A stretch of 64,000 bases of DNA from Natronolimnobius sp. AArcel1 (lineage in GTDB: Archaea > Halobacteriota > Halobacteria > Halobacteriales > Natrialbaceae), in the NCBI RefSeq assembly GCF_011043775.1, contig NZ_JAAKXY010000006.1, forward strand, positions 1-64,000, in the 5' to 3' direction. The translations under genes and the position numbers were made by a program. Of the stretch, positions 55,935-64,000 are shown in pieces. Numbering within the stretch: the first letter of the stretch is position 1; the number at the start of each line of letters is the position of its first letter. The notes under the pieces are model-generated. The model was given only the letters and a program-made list of their open reading frames with translations. It had not been told where the DNA came from and searched no databases.

Positions 55935-56423
55935 TCAGAGTGTCGGGACACCCTCGAGTGCGTTTTCGACCTCGCGAAGCGCGTTCGCCCCCTCGAGTCG
56001 ATCAACGACGACGAGAAGTGTGCCGTCGCCGACGGCCGCTGCAGTTGGGTCGATATCCTCGAGCGTGAGTGCCTGAAGTACTGCAGCCAGTGCTGCCCCA
56101 TCGACCGCACCGGTCGCAAAGATAGCTGTTTGATCGCCGCCGTTCGAGCCGAATCCGGTGGCGCCAACCGAAACGAGCGTGTCGGCATTGGCGTCTGTTG
56201 GCCCAATACCGCTTTCCATCTGGACGCGAACGTCTCGCTCCTCGCGTTCGTACGCCGGCAGTTCCTCGGCGTACCGGCGTAGCGCGGTCGCAACCGCATC
56301 CGTCTCGCCGTCGACCTCGAGAAAGCGTGCTGCAGCCGTGTAGTTGACAATGCCCGCCCGGAGCGCGGCCACAAGAAACGGGTGTTGATCGGCGACACGG
56401 CGTGTCTCGGCTGCCAGTGACAT
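55935..56423 (-). CDS. Conserved haloarchaeal protein, possible regulator
   Basis: A 162-residue protein of unknown function. Residues 1-60 (SLAAETRRVADQHPFLVAAL, NYTAAARFLEVDGETDAVAT) look like a helix-turn-helix-type domain. The C-terminal 85 residues (TLVSVGATGFGSNGGDQTAI, LLVVVDRLEGANALREVENA) resemble an ACT-like ligand domain. Possibly the family known as DUF7523 (uncertain). Start at 56423 (MSLAAETR) rather than 56450. Convergent with the MFS gene. Confidence 0.72.
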   Translation of the reverse strand: MSLAAETRRVADQHPFLVAALRAGIVNYTAAARFLEVDGETDAVATALRRYAEELPAYEREERDVRVQMESGIGPTDANADTLVSVGATGFGSNGGDQTAIFATGAVDGAALAAVLQALTLEDIDPTAAAVGDGTLLVVVDRLEGANALREVENALEGVPTL

Positions 56424-56566
56424 ATCGGGGTGCGCGTCCCGTGATGACATAAAGTCGCCGCTCTCTGCAACCGGCGGTCAACTCCGACTCGACGAGACCC
56501 AACTGCGACCGGGCCGACAACTCGCTACAGCAGACGATATAAATTCCTTCGACCACAACAACGCGT

Positions 56567-56890
56567 ATGAGCAACTCCGAGTCGGACGCGTCTCTCGAGG
56601 ATGATGTTCGAACGGCCGTCTCCCTGTTCCTCCAGCGGAACTTTCCACAGATCGAAGGCCACGGCGGCGAATCGACCATCACGGAGGTCGACCTCGAGGA
56701 GCGCCATGTTGGGATCAACCTCACCGGTGCCTGCAGCGGGTGTGGCGTGAGTCCGATGACTACCCAGGCAATCCAGCGGCGACTCCCGGCAGAAATCGAT
56801 GAAATTGATCACGTCACCGTCAGCACCGGCTTCGATGGCATGGCCACGCAGGGGTCGGGGCCTGACGTACCGCCGGATACGCCCTTCTGA
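56567..56890 (+). CDS. NifU C-terminal-domain Fe-S scaffold protein
   Basis: A 107-residue protein that may hold or deliver Fe-S clusters. The Nfu signature is in LTGACSGCGVSPMTTQAIQR with the CxxC pair (about residues 55-58). The preceding IEGHGGESTITEVDLEERHV is typical. A BolA-family gene follows after 91 bases on the same strand; BolA and Nfu proteins often cooperate in Fe-S maturation. Confidence 0.92.
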   Translation: MSNSESDASLEDDVRTAVSLFLQRNFPQIEGHGGESTITEVDLEERHVGINLTGACSGCGVSPMTTQAIQRRLPAEIDEIDHVTVSTGFDGMATQGSGPDVPPDTPF

Positions 56891-56981
56891 CGCTCGCGGT
56901 TCTGGCGTTCTCCACTGTCATCGCAGCCGTGTCCATCACGGACCGCGGCGCTTTTGCCTCGAGGCGTGCAATAGCACGCAT

Positions 56982-57233
56982 ATGAAGCCCGAAGCCGTCG
57001 CAGAACTCATCGAGTCGAATCTCGAGGATGCCGACGCGACTGTCACGCACGCACGCGATGAACATGACGAGGATCATCTCGCAGCGACGGTCGTCTCGCC
57101 CGCGTTCGACGGCGTCCCGCTGGTCCAACAGCATCAGCAGGTCTACGACGCCCTCGGCGATCACATGACGACCGACATCCACGCCCTCGAGTTGTCGACG
57201 TACACCCCCGAGGAGTACGACGACCTCGAGTAG
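56982..57233 (+). CDS. BolA-family protein
   Basis: An 83-residue protein with the BolA fold: KPEAVAELIESNLEDADATV, then VVSPAFDGVPLVQQHQQVYD and ALELSTYTPEEY. The conserved His that binds cluster in BolA-glutaredoxin pairs may be in LVQQHQQV. The role may be Fe-S delivery or redox regulation. Start ATG at 56982. Confidence 0.86.
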   Translation: MKPEAVAELIESNLEDADATVTHARDEHDEDHLAATVVSPAFDGVPLVQQHQQVYDALGDHMTTDIHALELSTYTPEEYDDLE

Positions 57234-57310
57234 CCACGTCACTGACCGAGCGGTCCCACGTCCTGAATCGGACCCGCAGGTTTTTCCTTCTCTCCTGATA
57301 CGATAGCAGT

Positions 57311-57772
57311 ATGGAGTCGCTTCACCCGCGAATTCGCTTCCTCTGGATCGCCCAGGGTGTCATCATGGCAGTCGTTCTCGGTGTCGCCCTCGCAGCCGCC
57401 GACCAGTTCTTCGTCGATATCCCGACAGCCGCTATCGGCGGGCTCGCCGGTCTCGTCCTCATCGCGGGCATCGCCCACGCCGTTCGTCTCTACCAAATCT
57501 GGCGCTTTGAACTGCAAGGGGACGCACTCTACCTCGAGCGCGGTGTCATCACGTTCATCGAGACCGCAGTCCCGTTCGTTCGCGTCCAGCACGTTGACAC
57601 CCAGTTCGGCCCAATTGAGCGCGTGCTTGGCCTCTCGAGTGTCGTCGTCTACACGGCAGGCTCGCGAAACGCAGATGTTCGGATTCCGGGGCTGACGCCG
57701 GACCGTGCTCGAGAACTACAAGATACGCTTCGCGAACTGGCCGTCGAGAGCGAGGCTGACGACGCTGTCTAA
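57311..57772 (+). CDS. PH-domain membrane protein, YdbS-like
   Basis: A 153-residue protein. Two hydrophobic segments (IAQGVIMAVVLGVALAAADQ and GLVLIAGIAHAV) are followed by a bacterial-type pleckstrin domain (RFELQGDALYLERGVITFIE, PFVRVQHVDTQFGPIERVLG). It is directly upstream of a larger relative with three such domains (starting one base after the stop), so they likely form a complex in the membrane. Confidence 0.86.
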   Translation: MESLHPRIRFLWIAQGVIMAVVLGVALAAADQFFVDIPTAAIGGLAGLVLIAGIAHAVRLYQIWRFELQGDALYLERGVITFIETAVPFVRVQHVDTQFGPIERVLGLSSVVVYTAGSRNADVRIPGLTPDRARELQDTLRELAVESEADDAV

Positions 57773-57773
57773 C

Positions 57774-59528
57774 ATGAATCGACTGCACCCACTCAGCGCG
57801 GTCATGTACGCCCTGCAGTATGCGTTTATCTGGCTCTGGATTCCGATGGTCGCCGTTATCGGCCTTGCGGCGGTCTTTGAGCCGATCAGCGGTGGCTGGA
57901 CGGTCGTTGCCGCGCCGTTCGGATTTGTCGTCGGAATCGCCTACGGCATCGCGTACTACTACCGCTTTGGCTACGAGGTCACCGATGATACCGTCGACGT
58001 GGCATCCGGTGTATTCGCCCGCCGCGACCGAGAAATCCCATACGGGCGGATTCAGAACGTCGATATTCGCCAGGGCGTGATTCAGCGCCTGCTCAGTCTC
58101 GCAATCGTTTCGATTGAAACAGCCGGTGGCGGCCAGAGCGAAGCGACGCTGTACTTCGTCAGCGAGGCGGAAGCGAATCGCCTTCAATCAGAAATCCGCC
58201 AGCGCACCGCTGAGGTAAAAGAACGCCGTCAGCAACGCCGTCGAGACGCGGCCGCTGCTGACTCCCAGGCTCTTGTCGACAGTGAACGCACCGATGCTGA
58301 TCCCGTCGACGCTGACGACCCAGCACAACGGGAGGTCGAGCCAGAAACGGATGCCGAGTCAGCGTCACAGCGTGACGACGCCGCACCCGGCTTGGGTCCC
58401 GACGAAATCGGCCCAGTCCGACCGCCACACATGCGCGGGACGGACTCTGGTGCTCCTGACGAGCCGACAGCACCCCACCCGAGCCAGCGCCGACAGGGAC
58501 TGTTCGACCTCGAGGCGAAAGAACTCTTGTTGTACTCCTTTACGTCGTTCCGACCCGCCGCCGCTGCCGGGCTGTTGTTCATTTTCTTCTTTGCAACCGA
58601 AACCGTGCTCAACCTGTTCGTCACCCTCGCACAGCCCTTCGGCGGGCCGACGGATCTCGAAGCTGGCAACACCGGAAGCTACGGCATTTTGACGATCATC
58701 TCGGGTGCGATCAGTGTCCTGATCACGTATGTCCTCAGCGTTGCCTACACCTTCGCGACGTACTACGACTTCGAACTCGGGCGCGTTGGTGAGGACTTCG
58801 TCTACGAACGTGGCTTGCTCCAGCGCTACAGCGGTTCGATTCCATCCGAAAAAGTCCAGTCGGTTACAGTCACCGACAACCCGATACAGCGCCTGATCGA
58901 GTACGCCGGCCTGTGGGTCGAAACGGCTGGCTACGGTCCGGACAGCAACGGTGGCAGTCAGTCCGCCGTTCCGCTGGCCCAGCGCGGGCGTGTCTACCGC
59001 TTCACTGAAAATCTGACTGGCGTCGAGACGCCGAAATTCAGTAGCCCGCCGCCAGTTGCACGACGACGGTATCTGGTTCGCTACTCGCTCGTCGCCGCAG
59101 TAATCGTCGCGGTCGCATTTGGACTCGCTACTGTCACGGCGTTCGAACAGTGGTATTTCGCCGCTGTCGTGTTCGTCGCCGTCCCGCCAGCCGCTCACCT
59201 TCGGTACGTCAACATCGGCTACTTCGTCGGCGAGGACCACCTCGTCGTCCGCAGCGGCTTCTGGCGACGCCGAACGACCGTGGTTCCGTACTACCGCGTC
59301 CAGACTGTCAACACGCGCCGGTCGATCTTCCAGCGCCGACTCGGCCTCGCGTCGCTCGTCGTCGACACCGCCAGTTCCCAGTCGTTCGTCTGGTCCTCGA
59401 CGACGATCTATGATATCGATCTCGAGGATGCCCGCGATATCCACCGGACGAGTCGAAAACGCCTGCAATCTGCCCTACGCGAGCGAGCCGAAAGCGACGA
59501 ACTCGGCCTCTCCGTCGACTTTACCTAA
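57774..59528 (+). CDS. Multi-PH-domain membrane protein, YdbT-like
   Basis: A 584-residue protein with three repeats of a membrane segment pair plus PH domain: near residues 20-140 (GVFARRDREIPYGRIQNVDI), 240-400 (GLLQRYSGSIPSEKVQSVTV) and 440-560 (GFWRRRTTVVPYYRVQTVNT). A hydrophilic acidic linker of about 100 residues lies between the first two. The start at 57774 (MNRLHPL) is one base after the previous stop. Function in archaea is unknown; bacterial relatives are linked to stress or export of lantibiotics. Confidence 0.86.
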   Translation: MNRLHPLSAVMYALQYAFIWLWIPMVAVIGLAAVFEPISGGWTVVAAPFGFVVGIAYGIAYYYRFGYEVTDDTVDVASGVFARRDREIPYGRIQNVDIRQGVIQRLLSLAIVSIETAGGGQSEATLYFVSEAEANRLQSEIRQRTAEVKERRQQRRRDAAAADSQALVDSERTDADPVDADDPAQREVEPETDAESASQRDDAAPGLGPDEIGPVRPPHMRGTDSGAPDEPTAPHPSQRRQGLFDLEAKELLLYSFTSFRPAAAAGLLFIFFFATETVLNLFVTLAQPFGGPTDLEAGNTGSYGILTIISGAISVLITYVLSVAYTFATYYDFELGRVGEDFVYERGLLQRYSGSIPSEKVQSVTVTDNPIQRLIEYAGLWVETAGYGPDSNGGSQSAVPLAQRGRVYRFTENLTGVETPKFSSPPPVARRRYLVRYSLVAAVIVAVAFGLATVTAFEQWYFAAVVFVAVPPAAHLRYVNIGYFVGEDHLVVRSGFWRRRTTVVPYYRVQTVNTRRSIFQRRLGLASLVVDTASSQSFVWSSTTIYDIDLEDARDIHRTSRKRLQSALRERAESDELGLSVDFT

Positions 59529-59596
59529 GCGCTCGTCCTATTCCAACTGTCGACGGTTTCGGTGCCTTTTACCTGACCCACCGAGTCTCTGCGCGT

Positions 59597-61009
59597 ATGG
59601 GAGATGACGATTACCGACTCGAGGAGGACAGCCTCGGTGAGATGCAGGTACCGAAAGACGCCTACTGGGGCGCACAGACCCAGCGCGCCATCCAGAACTT
59701 CCCCATTTCGGGAATCTCGTTCAGCCGGCGATTCATCCGCGCGCTCGGTGTCGTCAAGAAGGCCGCCGCACAGGCCAATCGCGACCTCGAGCTCGTCGAG
59801 GACGATGTCGCCGAGGCGATCATCGAGGCCGCAGACGAGGTCATCGCGGGCGAACACGACGATCAGTTCCCCGTCGACGTGTTCCAGACCGGCTCCGGCA
59901 CCTCGTCGAACATGAACGCAAACGAGGTCATCGCCAACCGCGCCGCCGAGATCATGGGCGCGGAAATCGGTGACCGCGTTGTCCATCCGAACGACCACGT
60001 CAACTACGGCCAGTCGAGCAACGACGTCATCCCAACCGCGATGCACGTTGCCTCGCTCGAGGCCGTCGAAAAAGACGTCATTCCAGCACTCGATACGCTT
60101 CGAGAAGCGCTCGAGGCGAAAGAAGACGAGTTCGACGACGTCGTCAAAACAGGTCGGACGCACCTGCAGGATGCAACGCCAGTCACCCTCGGCCAGGAGT
60201 TCGGCGGTTACCGCACGCAGGTCGAGAAGGGGCTTTCGCGCGTCGATAAGGTTCGCGAGCACCTCGCCGAACTCGCTCTCGGTGGCACTGCGACTGGCAC
60301 GGGCCTGAACACCCACGAGGAGTTCCCCGGCCGCGCCGCCGAGTACATTACGAAAGAGACGGGCGTCCAGTTCCGTGAGGCCGACAACCACTTCGAGGCT
60401 CAAGCTGCCCACGACGCAATGTCTGAAGCCCACGGCGCGCTCCGTGTCATCGCCGGGTCGCTGAACAAGATCGCAAACGATCTTCGGCTCTTGGCGTCCG
60501 GCCCACGCAACGGCCTCGGCGAGATCGAACAGCCCGAGAACCAGCCCGGCTCCTCGATCATGCCCGGCAAGATCAACCCCGTCGTTGCCGAAGCCGTCAA
60601 TCAGGTCCACAAGCAGGTCGTCGGCAACGACGCCGCCGTTTCAGCGGGAGCAGCTGAGGGCCAGATCGACCTCAACCTCTACAAACCCGTCCTCGCGCAC
60701 AACTTCCTCGAGTCGGCCGAACTCATCTCGAACTCGAGTCAGGTTTTCGCAGAGCGCTTCGTCGACCCGCTCGAGGCCAATGAAGAATTCTGTGCGAATC
60801 AGGTCGAACAGTCGATGGCGATGGCCACCTCGTTGAACGTCCATATCGGCTACGACAAAGCCAGCGAGGTCGCCAAAACGGCACTCAAGGAGGGCAAAAC
60901 GGTTCGTGAAGTCGTCCTCGAGAAGGGCTATCTCGACGAAGACGAGGCTGATGAGGTGCTTGATCCCCGAAAAATGGCTCAGCGGGGCATTCTCGGACAG
61001 GACGACTAA
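59597..61009 (+). CDS. fumC: Fumarate hydratase class II
   Basis: A 470-residue TCA-cycle enzyme interconverting fumarate and L-malate. Signatures are the substrate site in TGSGTSSNMNANEVIANRAA (parts), GRTHLQDATPVTLGQEFGGY and the mobile loop GSSIMPGKINPVV (about residue 318). The start at 59597 (MGDDDYRLEEDSLGEM) is clear. Oxygen-stable type, as expected in aerobic haloarchaea. Confidence 0.96.
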   Translation: MGDDDYRLEEDSLGEMQVPKDAYWGAQTQRAIQNFPISGISFSRRFIRALGVVKKAAAQANRDLELVEDDVAEAIIEAADEVIAGEHDDQFPVDVFQTGSGTSSNMNANEVIANRAAEIMGAEIGDRVVHPNDHVNYGQSSNDVIPTAMHVASLEAVEKDVIPALDTLREALEAKEDEFDDVVKTGRTHLQDATPVTLGQEFGGYRTQVEKGLSRVDKVREHLAELALGGTATGTGLNTHEEFPGRAAEYITKETGVQFREADNHFEAQAAHDAMSEAHGALRVIAGSLNKIANDLRLLASGPRNGLGEIEQPENQPGSSIMPGKINPVVAEAVNQVHKQVVGNDAAVSAGAAEGQIDLNLYKPVLAHNFLESAELISNSSQVFAERFVDPLEANEEFCANQVEQSMAMATSLNVHIGYDKASEVAKTALKEGKTVREVVLEKGYLDEDEADEVLDPRKMAQRGILGQDD

Positions 61010-61239
61010 CGCCCAGTCAGTCTGCGGTCGTAATTGATCTCACATTCTTGTTTCAGGCCGTTTGCAAGCGAGTATTTGGCACACTACTGAGTACTCGGAG
61101 TACAGTTACATCACATACTGACTAGTCTTTCTTTCCAGACACTCGAGCCCAAATCGACACACAGAGTCCGTATTAGCACGGTACAGAACGGAATAAACGA
61201 AACCAAGCAGTTTTGGGGGCCGGTAGCGTCAGACGAAAT

Positions 61240-61473
61240 ATGCACACCTGTCGCAACTGCAATCAGTCGTTCCAGACCGAACTTGCACTTGAATTACACC
61301 GCGACACCTGCCAGAAAGGACAACTGTTCTGCCAGGTTTGTGGTGACCGATTCCGCGAAGGCGATGCCACACAGGATGGGTGGCACTATGCGTGTCCGAA
61401 CGACGAGTGTGATGGAGACGGCCTTCAAGAGGACCTCTATCACGTCAAGGACGTCCGCACGGCAACCCACTAA
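61240..61473 (+). CDS. Small zinc-finger protein (HVO_2901-like)
   Basis: A 77-residue protein with a C2H2-like finger MHTCRNCNQSFQTELALELH, then FCQVCGDRF and a further YACPNDECDGD, so it should bind two zinc ions. It resembles the family represented by HVO_2901 of Haloferax (recalled). The ATG at 61240 is chosen; the open frame upstream lacks the family start. Function unknown; roles in regulation or RNA binding have been suggested for such proteins. Confidence 0.83.
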   Translation: MHTCRNCNQSFQTELALELHRDTCQKGQLFCQVCGDRFREGDATQDGWHYACPNDECDGDGLQEDLYHVKDVRTATH

Positions 61474-61941
61474 CTGCGTTTCCCCTTCTCGAGGCTGTTG
61501 CGATGGGATTGCGTGGCCTCTGGCCACGTGGTGTGTACACAGCCAACAGTGACGGTTCTAATCGGCGTTGAGTAACTCTTTTCTCGAGCACCGGTCTTCG
61601 CCGTTTGCAAGAGACGAGTTTTAGATATAGCACCATACGATTCATTAGGTGGGTTTCGAGCAGTCAACTCTGAAATTGGAATGCTACCATGAACCAATGG
61701 TTTCGGATAGGTCTTGCTCTCACCTCGGCTTTGCCATTGGATTCGAGTACACTGGCCACTTGCTTCTCGTGTCGCGAAACACGCTACACCTTCGATTGCT
61801 CATAGTAGTCGATGCACTCACCGCAATTGCGCTGGCTCCCGCGATGCTCGAGCCCCCGATCGAAAGCAGCGGAGACGGCGGTGGTGGTGGCCAACACGTG
61901 AATGTGCTGTCTTGATTCCATGACCGGACGTTTCTGACTTA

Positions 61942-62238
61942 GATCTGTATCCAAACCCAACTGCACTCGAGGCCGTCAGATGGTCCCGCAAAACCAGTAT
62001 CGTCTACCCGGACGAAAGCCACGGGTTTCCACTCCAGCGACGTTGGCTTGCCCATATGATGTCCGCAATATACACTTCCGCAGTACGCACCGCAGCCGTC
62101 TTCATCCGCTCGAGAGCCACTACAGAGCCCGATCGTGAGGTAGTAGGCTGTGTGACCGGTTCGAGTGCTGTGGCATTTCCTGCGCTACTAAGTTGCTTAC
62201 CGGGTGGGAATGAACCTCGAGCGAAAGCATCTCCGTGA
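61942..62238 (+). pseudogene. Possible remnant of a prolyl-oligopeptidase-type (S9) gene
   Basis: The frame reads TALEAVRWSRKTSIVYPDES HGFPLQRRW and then loses similarity. In S9 peptidases the C-terminal catalytic His sits in VYPDEGHGF-like sequence, preceded by a helix. No complete domain is left and there is no start codon close by. The call rests on this one motif. Confidence 0.25.
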
Positions 62239-62291
62239 CTCAGTCTGGTCTGCTGTCTCTCTCGTCTATACGACTCAAGGCGGTATTTCAG

Positions 62292-62448
62292 CTACTAGAG
62301 AGTGCTATCACCTATGTGGTTCACACACTGACTGCTGATCCTGCTCACGAGCGCGCTACGCCCGTTCGCTCTGGCGCAGCTCGGAATGAAGTGAGAGCCG
62401 CGCATCCATCTGCTGATCTGGTGTGTTGGACTTTCAGTGAGTACTAGG
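62292..62448. mobile_element. Degenerate copy of the MITE-like palindromic element
   Basis: The right end, read on the minus strand, is CCTAGTACTCACTGAAAGTC then CAACACACCAGATC, close to the start of the element at 30949 (TATAGTAGCCACTGAAAGTC then AATGCACACCTGATC). The left end (CTACTAGAGAGTGCTATCAC) is more eroded. The middle holds GAGCGCGC-type sequence as in the long copy. Confidence 0.4.
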
Positions 62449-63063
62449 ATTCTCTCGAGATGGCCTCGATTTCCTGAACCGGGTGCTCTCTTGAATGGAT
62501 ACCACCACGAGGACGATCATTGAAATTGACAGACCGACCTCCAATTACCCCCGATTTGTCTCTGGATTGTATTCTTTCAGGGGTGCACTCGAGTGTCCGC
62601 AGAGATTGACTGGAAATATATTTCACACTAATATCTCGTTAATTCACCCGCTGATATTCCCTGTGGGTACTGCTATTGATTTTGTTTGATTTGGCCTCGA
62701 TTTGTTGAAATGGTCTGGAACAGCACATGTGTGTTTGCTGTCTATTGGTGGGCTTTCTAACTGCGAATTTGGCTTGGGGATCACCCATTTACCTCATAGA
62801 AATATAGCCGAAACTTATTATGGGTCCCAGTGGAATATACTAATCTGCAACCCTCTTCTGGAACTGCAACCCCTAGGGTCTAAGCCCCGAGAACCACCTT
62901 CTAAAAACCATCATCTATCTACACTTTCTACACTACTACTGCGATTAATAGTGTAGTTTTGCGGAAGAAATGATTCCCAGATGTCTACTTTTCCCCTCGA
63001 GTCTTGATTCTCATGGTAGGTACTCGATGCTCCACTAGCATGGTGGTTCCCTAGTTTGCTGTT

Positions 63064-63171
63064 AGCATGCAACACATTACACTCTTTTAGATTCTATTGT
63101 AGTACTATAGTTGCTCGTTTTATAGGCCTACTTTGGAACCTAGCTCGTTATCTGCCCTGGTGTTGCATGCT
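63064..63171. repeat. Perfect 12-bp inverted repeat upstream of the recombinase operon
   Basis: AGCATGCAACAC (63064-63075) and its exact reverse complement GTGTTGCATGCT (63160-63171), separated by 84 AT-rich bases. It ends 73 bases before the DUF5805-like start. It could be an operator for that protein, a recombination site, or an element boundary. Confidence 0.5.
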
Positions 63172-63244
63172 CATACTCGCAAATAAGGGCATTTATTTCC
63201 GAGAATGGGCCAGATTGAAGTGGCTCCCCTGAGTGGTGCCGGCT

Positions 63245-63637
63245 ATGGCAGCCGACGACCGAGTCGCCGTGAAAACGTATGTGCCACGGTACCAAAAGGA
63301 GGTCTGGCAAGAGCACGCCGACGACCTCGAGATGAGTCAAAGCGAGTTCGTTCGGACAATGGTCCAGTCCGGTCGAAGTACGTTCGATGTGCCCTCGAGT
63401 GGGGGTAGCGAAACACCCCCCGATGAGGGTGGGGAAACCGACCACTCTGAGGGGTTCGGTGATCGCATTCTCGAGGTGCTTCAGCGCGAAGGTGTCAAGA
63501 ATTGGGACGAACTCGTTGACGCCCTGATTGACGATGTTGAGGACGATTTAGACGCAGCATTGCAGCGTCTGCAAGACGAAAATTTGGTTCGCTATAGCGG
63601 CCGCGATGGCGGCTACGTGGTGACAGAAAATGAGTGA
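63245..63637 (+). CDS. DUF5805-like DNA-binding protein
   Basis: A 130-residue protein. Residues 5-50 (VAVKTYVPRYQKEVWQEHAD, MSQSEFVRTMVQSGR) look like a ribbon-helix-helix DNA-binding domain with the family start known as DUF5805 (recalled). An acidic Gly-rich linker (about 55-75) is followed by a winged-helix-like part (ILEVLQREGVKNWDELVDAL, ENLVRYSGRDGGYVV). Its last eight bases overlap the start of the recombinase gene, so the two are translated together and probably act together. ATG at 63245 (MAADDRV) preferred over 63233. Confidence 0.82.
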   Translation: MAADDRVAVKTYVPRYQKEVWQEHADDLEMSQSEFVRTMVQSGRSTFDVPSSGGSETPPDEGGETDHSEGFGDRILEVLQREGVKNWDELVDALIDDVEDDLDAALQRLQDENLVRYSGRDGGYVVTENE

Positions 63638-64000
63638 GAGCCAGCAGCTGAACACGGTCGAATATTTCCTGCAGGATATCGAACACCACGGGCGCAACGA
63701 CCGCACGGCAGCAGCCTATCGGCGAGTGTTGCGGGAGTACGAGACGTTCCTCCAGGAGCGATTCGATACAACGCCGCCAGCGGCCAGCTATCGTGATTGT
63801 ATGGCCTGGGTACATGAGATGCGTTCGACCCACTCAGAAAGCACTGTGGCGACGTATGCGTCGTATCTCAACCGTTTCTACAGCTACCTCGAGCGAGTGG
63901 GCCACGCCGAGGAAAATCCGATGACGGTCGTCTTAGAGGAGATGAACGAAACCATCGAGTCGAATCCAACGCGGCGAGATATTACGCTTGCAGAGATGCG
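63630..64000 (+). CDS. Tyrosine recombinase / site-specific integrase (cut by window end)
   Basis: The first 123 residues of an XerC/D-type integrase. The SAM-like core-binding domain is visible: VEYFLQDIEHHGRNDRTAAA, YRRVLREYETFLQERF and the STVATYASYLNRFYSYLERV segment. It ends in TRRDITLAEM, where the catalytic domain should begin. Catalytic Arg-His-Tyr residues lie beyond the edge. It overlaps the DUF5805-like gene by eight bases. It could be a chromosome resolvase (XerA-like) or the integrase of a mobile element. Confidence 0.88.
   Translation, partial: MSESQQLNTVEYFLQDIEHHGRNDRTAAAYRRVLREYETFLQERFDTTPPAASYRDCMAWVHEMRSTHSESTVATYASYLNRFYSYLERVGHAEENPMTVVLEEMNETIESNPTRRDITLAEM

Larger units (their letters stand above)
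61474..63244. other. Long gene-poor stretch at the right of the window
   Basis: About 1.77 kb with no convincing gene. GC falls clearly from about 62.5 kb onward. The longest frames (61649-61915, 61714-61923, 62702-62956) lack good starts or haloarchaeal composition. It holds a degenerate copy of the MITE-like element, a possible peptidase remnant and a 12-bp inverted repeat, described separately. It reads as decayed accessory DNA beside a recombinase. Confidence 0.6.

Noticed and set aside
62461-62706. GGCCTCGATTT in two copies flanking about 230 AT-rich bases
   Set aside because: Only 11-12 bases match, with no inverted ends or coding inside; may be chance.
62702-62956. An 84-codon frame in AT-rich DNA
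   Set aside because: No ATG at the start, and composition is unlike haloarchaeal proteins.
61474-63244. tRNA gene as integration site for the recombinase
   Set aside because: No cloverleaf or GGTTCRANTCC arm with matching stems was found in this stretch.
1-64000. CRISPR arrays or intact insertion sequences
   Set aside because: No regularly spaced repeats and no transposase frame with a recognisable catalytic core were seen.

Overview
The window comes from a haloarchaeon (class Halobacteria), most likely a relative of the Natrialbales (Natrinema, Haloterrigena, Natronorubrum). The DNA is GC-rich and studded with CTCGAG. The proteins are rich in Asp and Glu, and exported proteins carry Tat-type twin-arginine lipoprotein signals or a PGF-CTERM tail. 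The gene set is archaeal or haloarchaeal: Orc1/Cdc6, GatE, SRP19, Gar1, CetZ, TrmB, HalOD1, MptE and an SH3-like dodecin. The species is an inference; no rRNA gene lies inside the window.

Layout. Bases 1-520 look like the tandem promoter block of an rRNA operon that runs leftwards off the window. From 0.8 to 10 kb there are housekeeping genes (hisD, a soluble PAS chemotaxis transducer, an IscA-type Fe-S carrier, dodecin, an aminotransferase, two UspA proteins and an MscS channel). From 9.8 to 17.1 kb lies a sugar island: a TrmB-family regulator, a complete CUT1-type ABC importer (lipoprotein, two permeases, ATPase) and a Gfo/Idh/MocA dehydrogenase. From 17 to 25 kb are a HalOD1 protein, a photolyase, a PAP2 phosphatase, an orphan peptide-binding lipoprotein, the tubulin-like CetZ and an LLM/F420 oxidoreductase.

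From 25.2 to 28.9 kb is a pterin/folate cluster (mptE, folP) with an AMP-ligase-like gene that appears to have lost its catalytic motifs. From 29.0 to 31.1 kb an orc1/cdc6 gene is followed upstream by a set of G-run repeats in both orientations, which reads as a replication origin. Two copies of a palindromic MITE-like element lie at 31 and 34 kb, next to a lower-GC lipoprotein gene. From 34.4 to 46.2 kb are a DMT exporter with a divergent Lrp/AsnC regulator, gatE, a corrinoid-type transporter (btuD, btuC and a divergent btuF with PGF-CTERM anchor), srp19-gar1, a presenilin-like protease, a GH88/GH105-like hydrolase and aroE.

From 46.3 to 52.2 kb is a molybdenum hydroxylase operon (XdhC/CoxI, small, medium and large subunits) with a divergent MocA-type nucleotidyltransferase. 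From 52.2 to 61.5 kb are a DUF6517-like lipoprotein, cysS, an MFS transporter, a NifU-like/BolA pair, two PH-domain membrane proteins, fumC and a zinc-finger protein. From 61.5 kb to the end the DNA becomes AT-rich and almost gene-free, with a degenerate MITE, a possible peptidase remnant and a 12-bp inverted repeat. It ends in a DUF5805-like protein and a tyrosine recombinase that runs off the window. This looks like the edge of an integrated or accessory region.

No tRNA, rRNA, CRISPR array or intact transposase gene was seen inside the window. The features most worth following are the origin repeats, the palindromic element family, the inactive AMP-ligase homologue beside folP, the hairpin between folP and mptE, and the recombinase edge.
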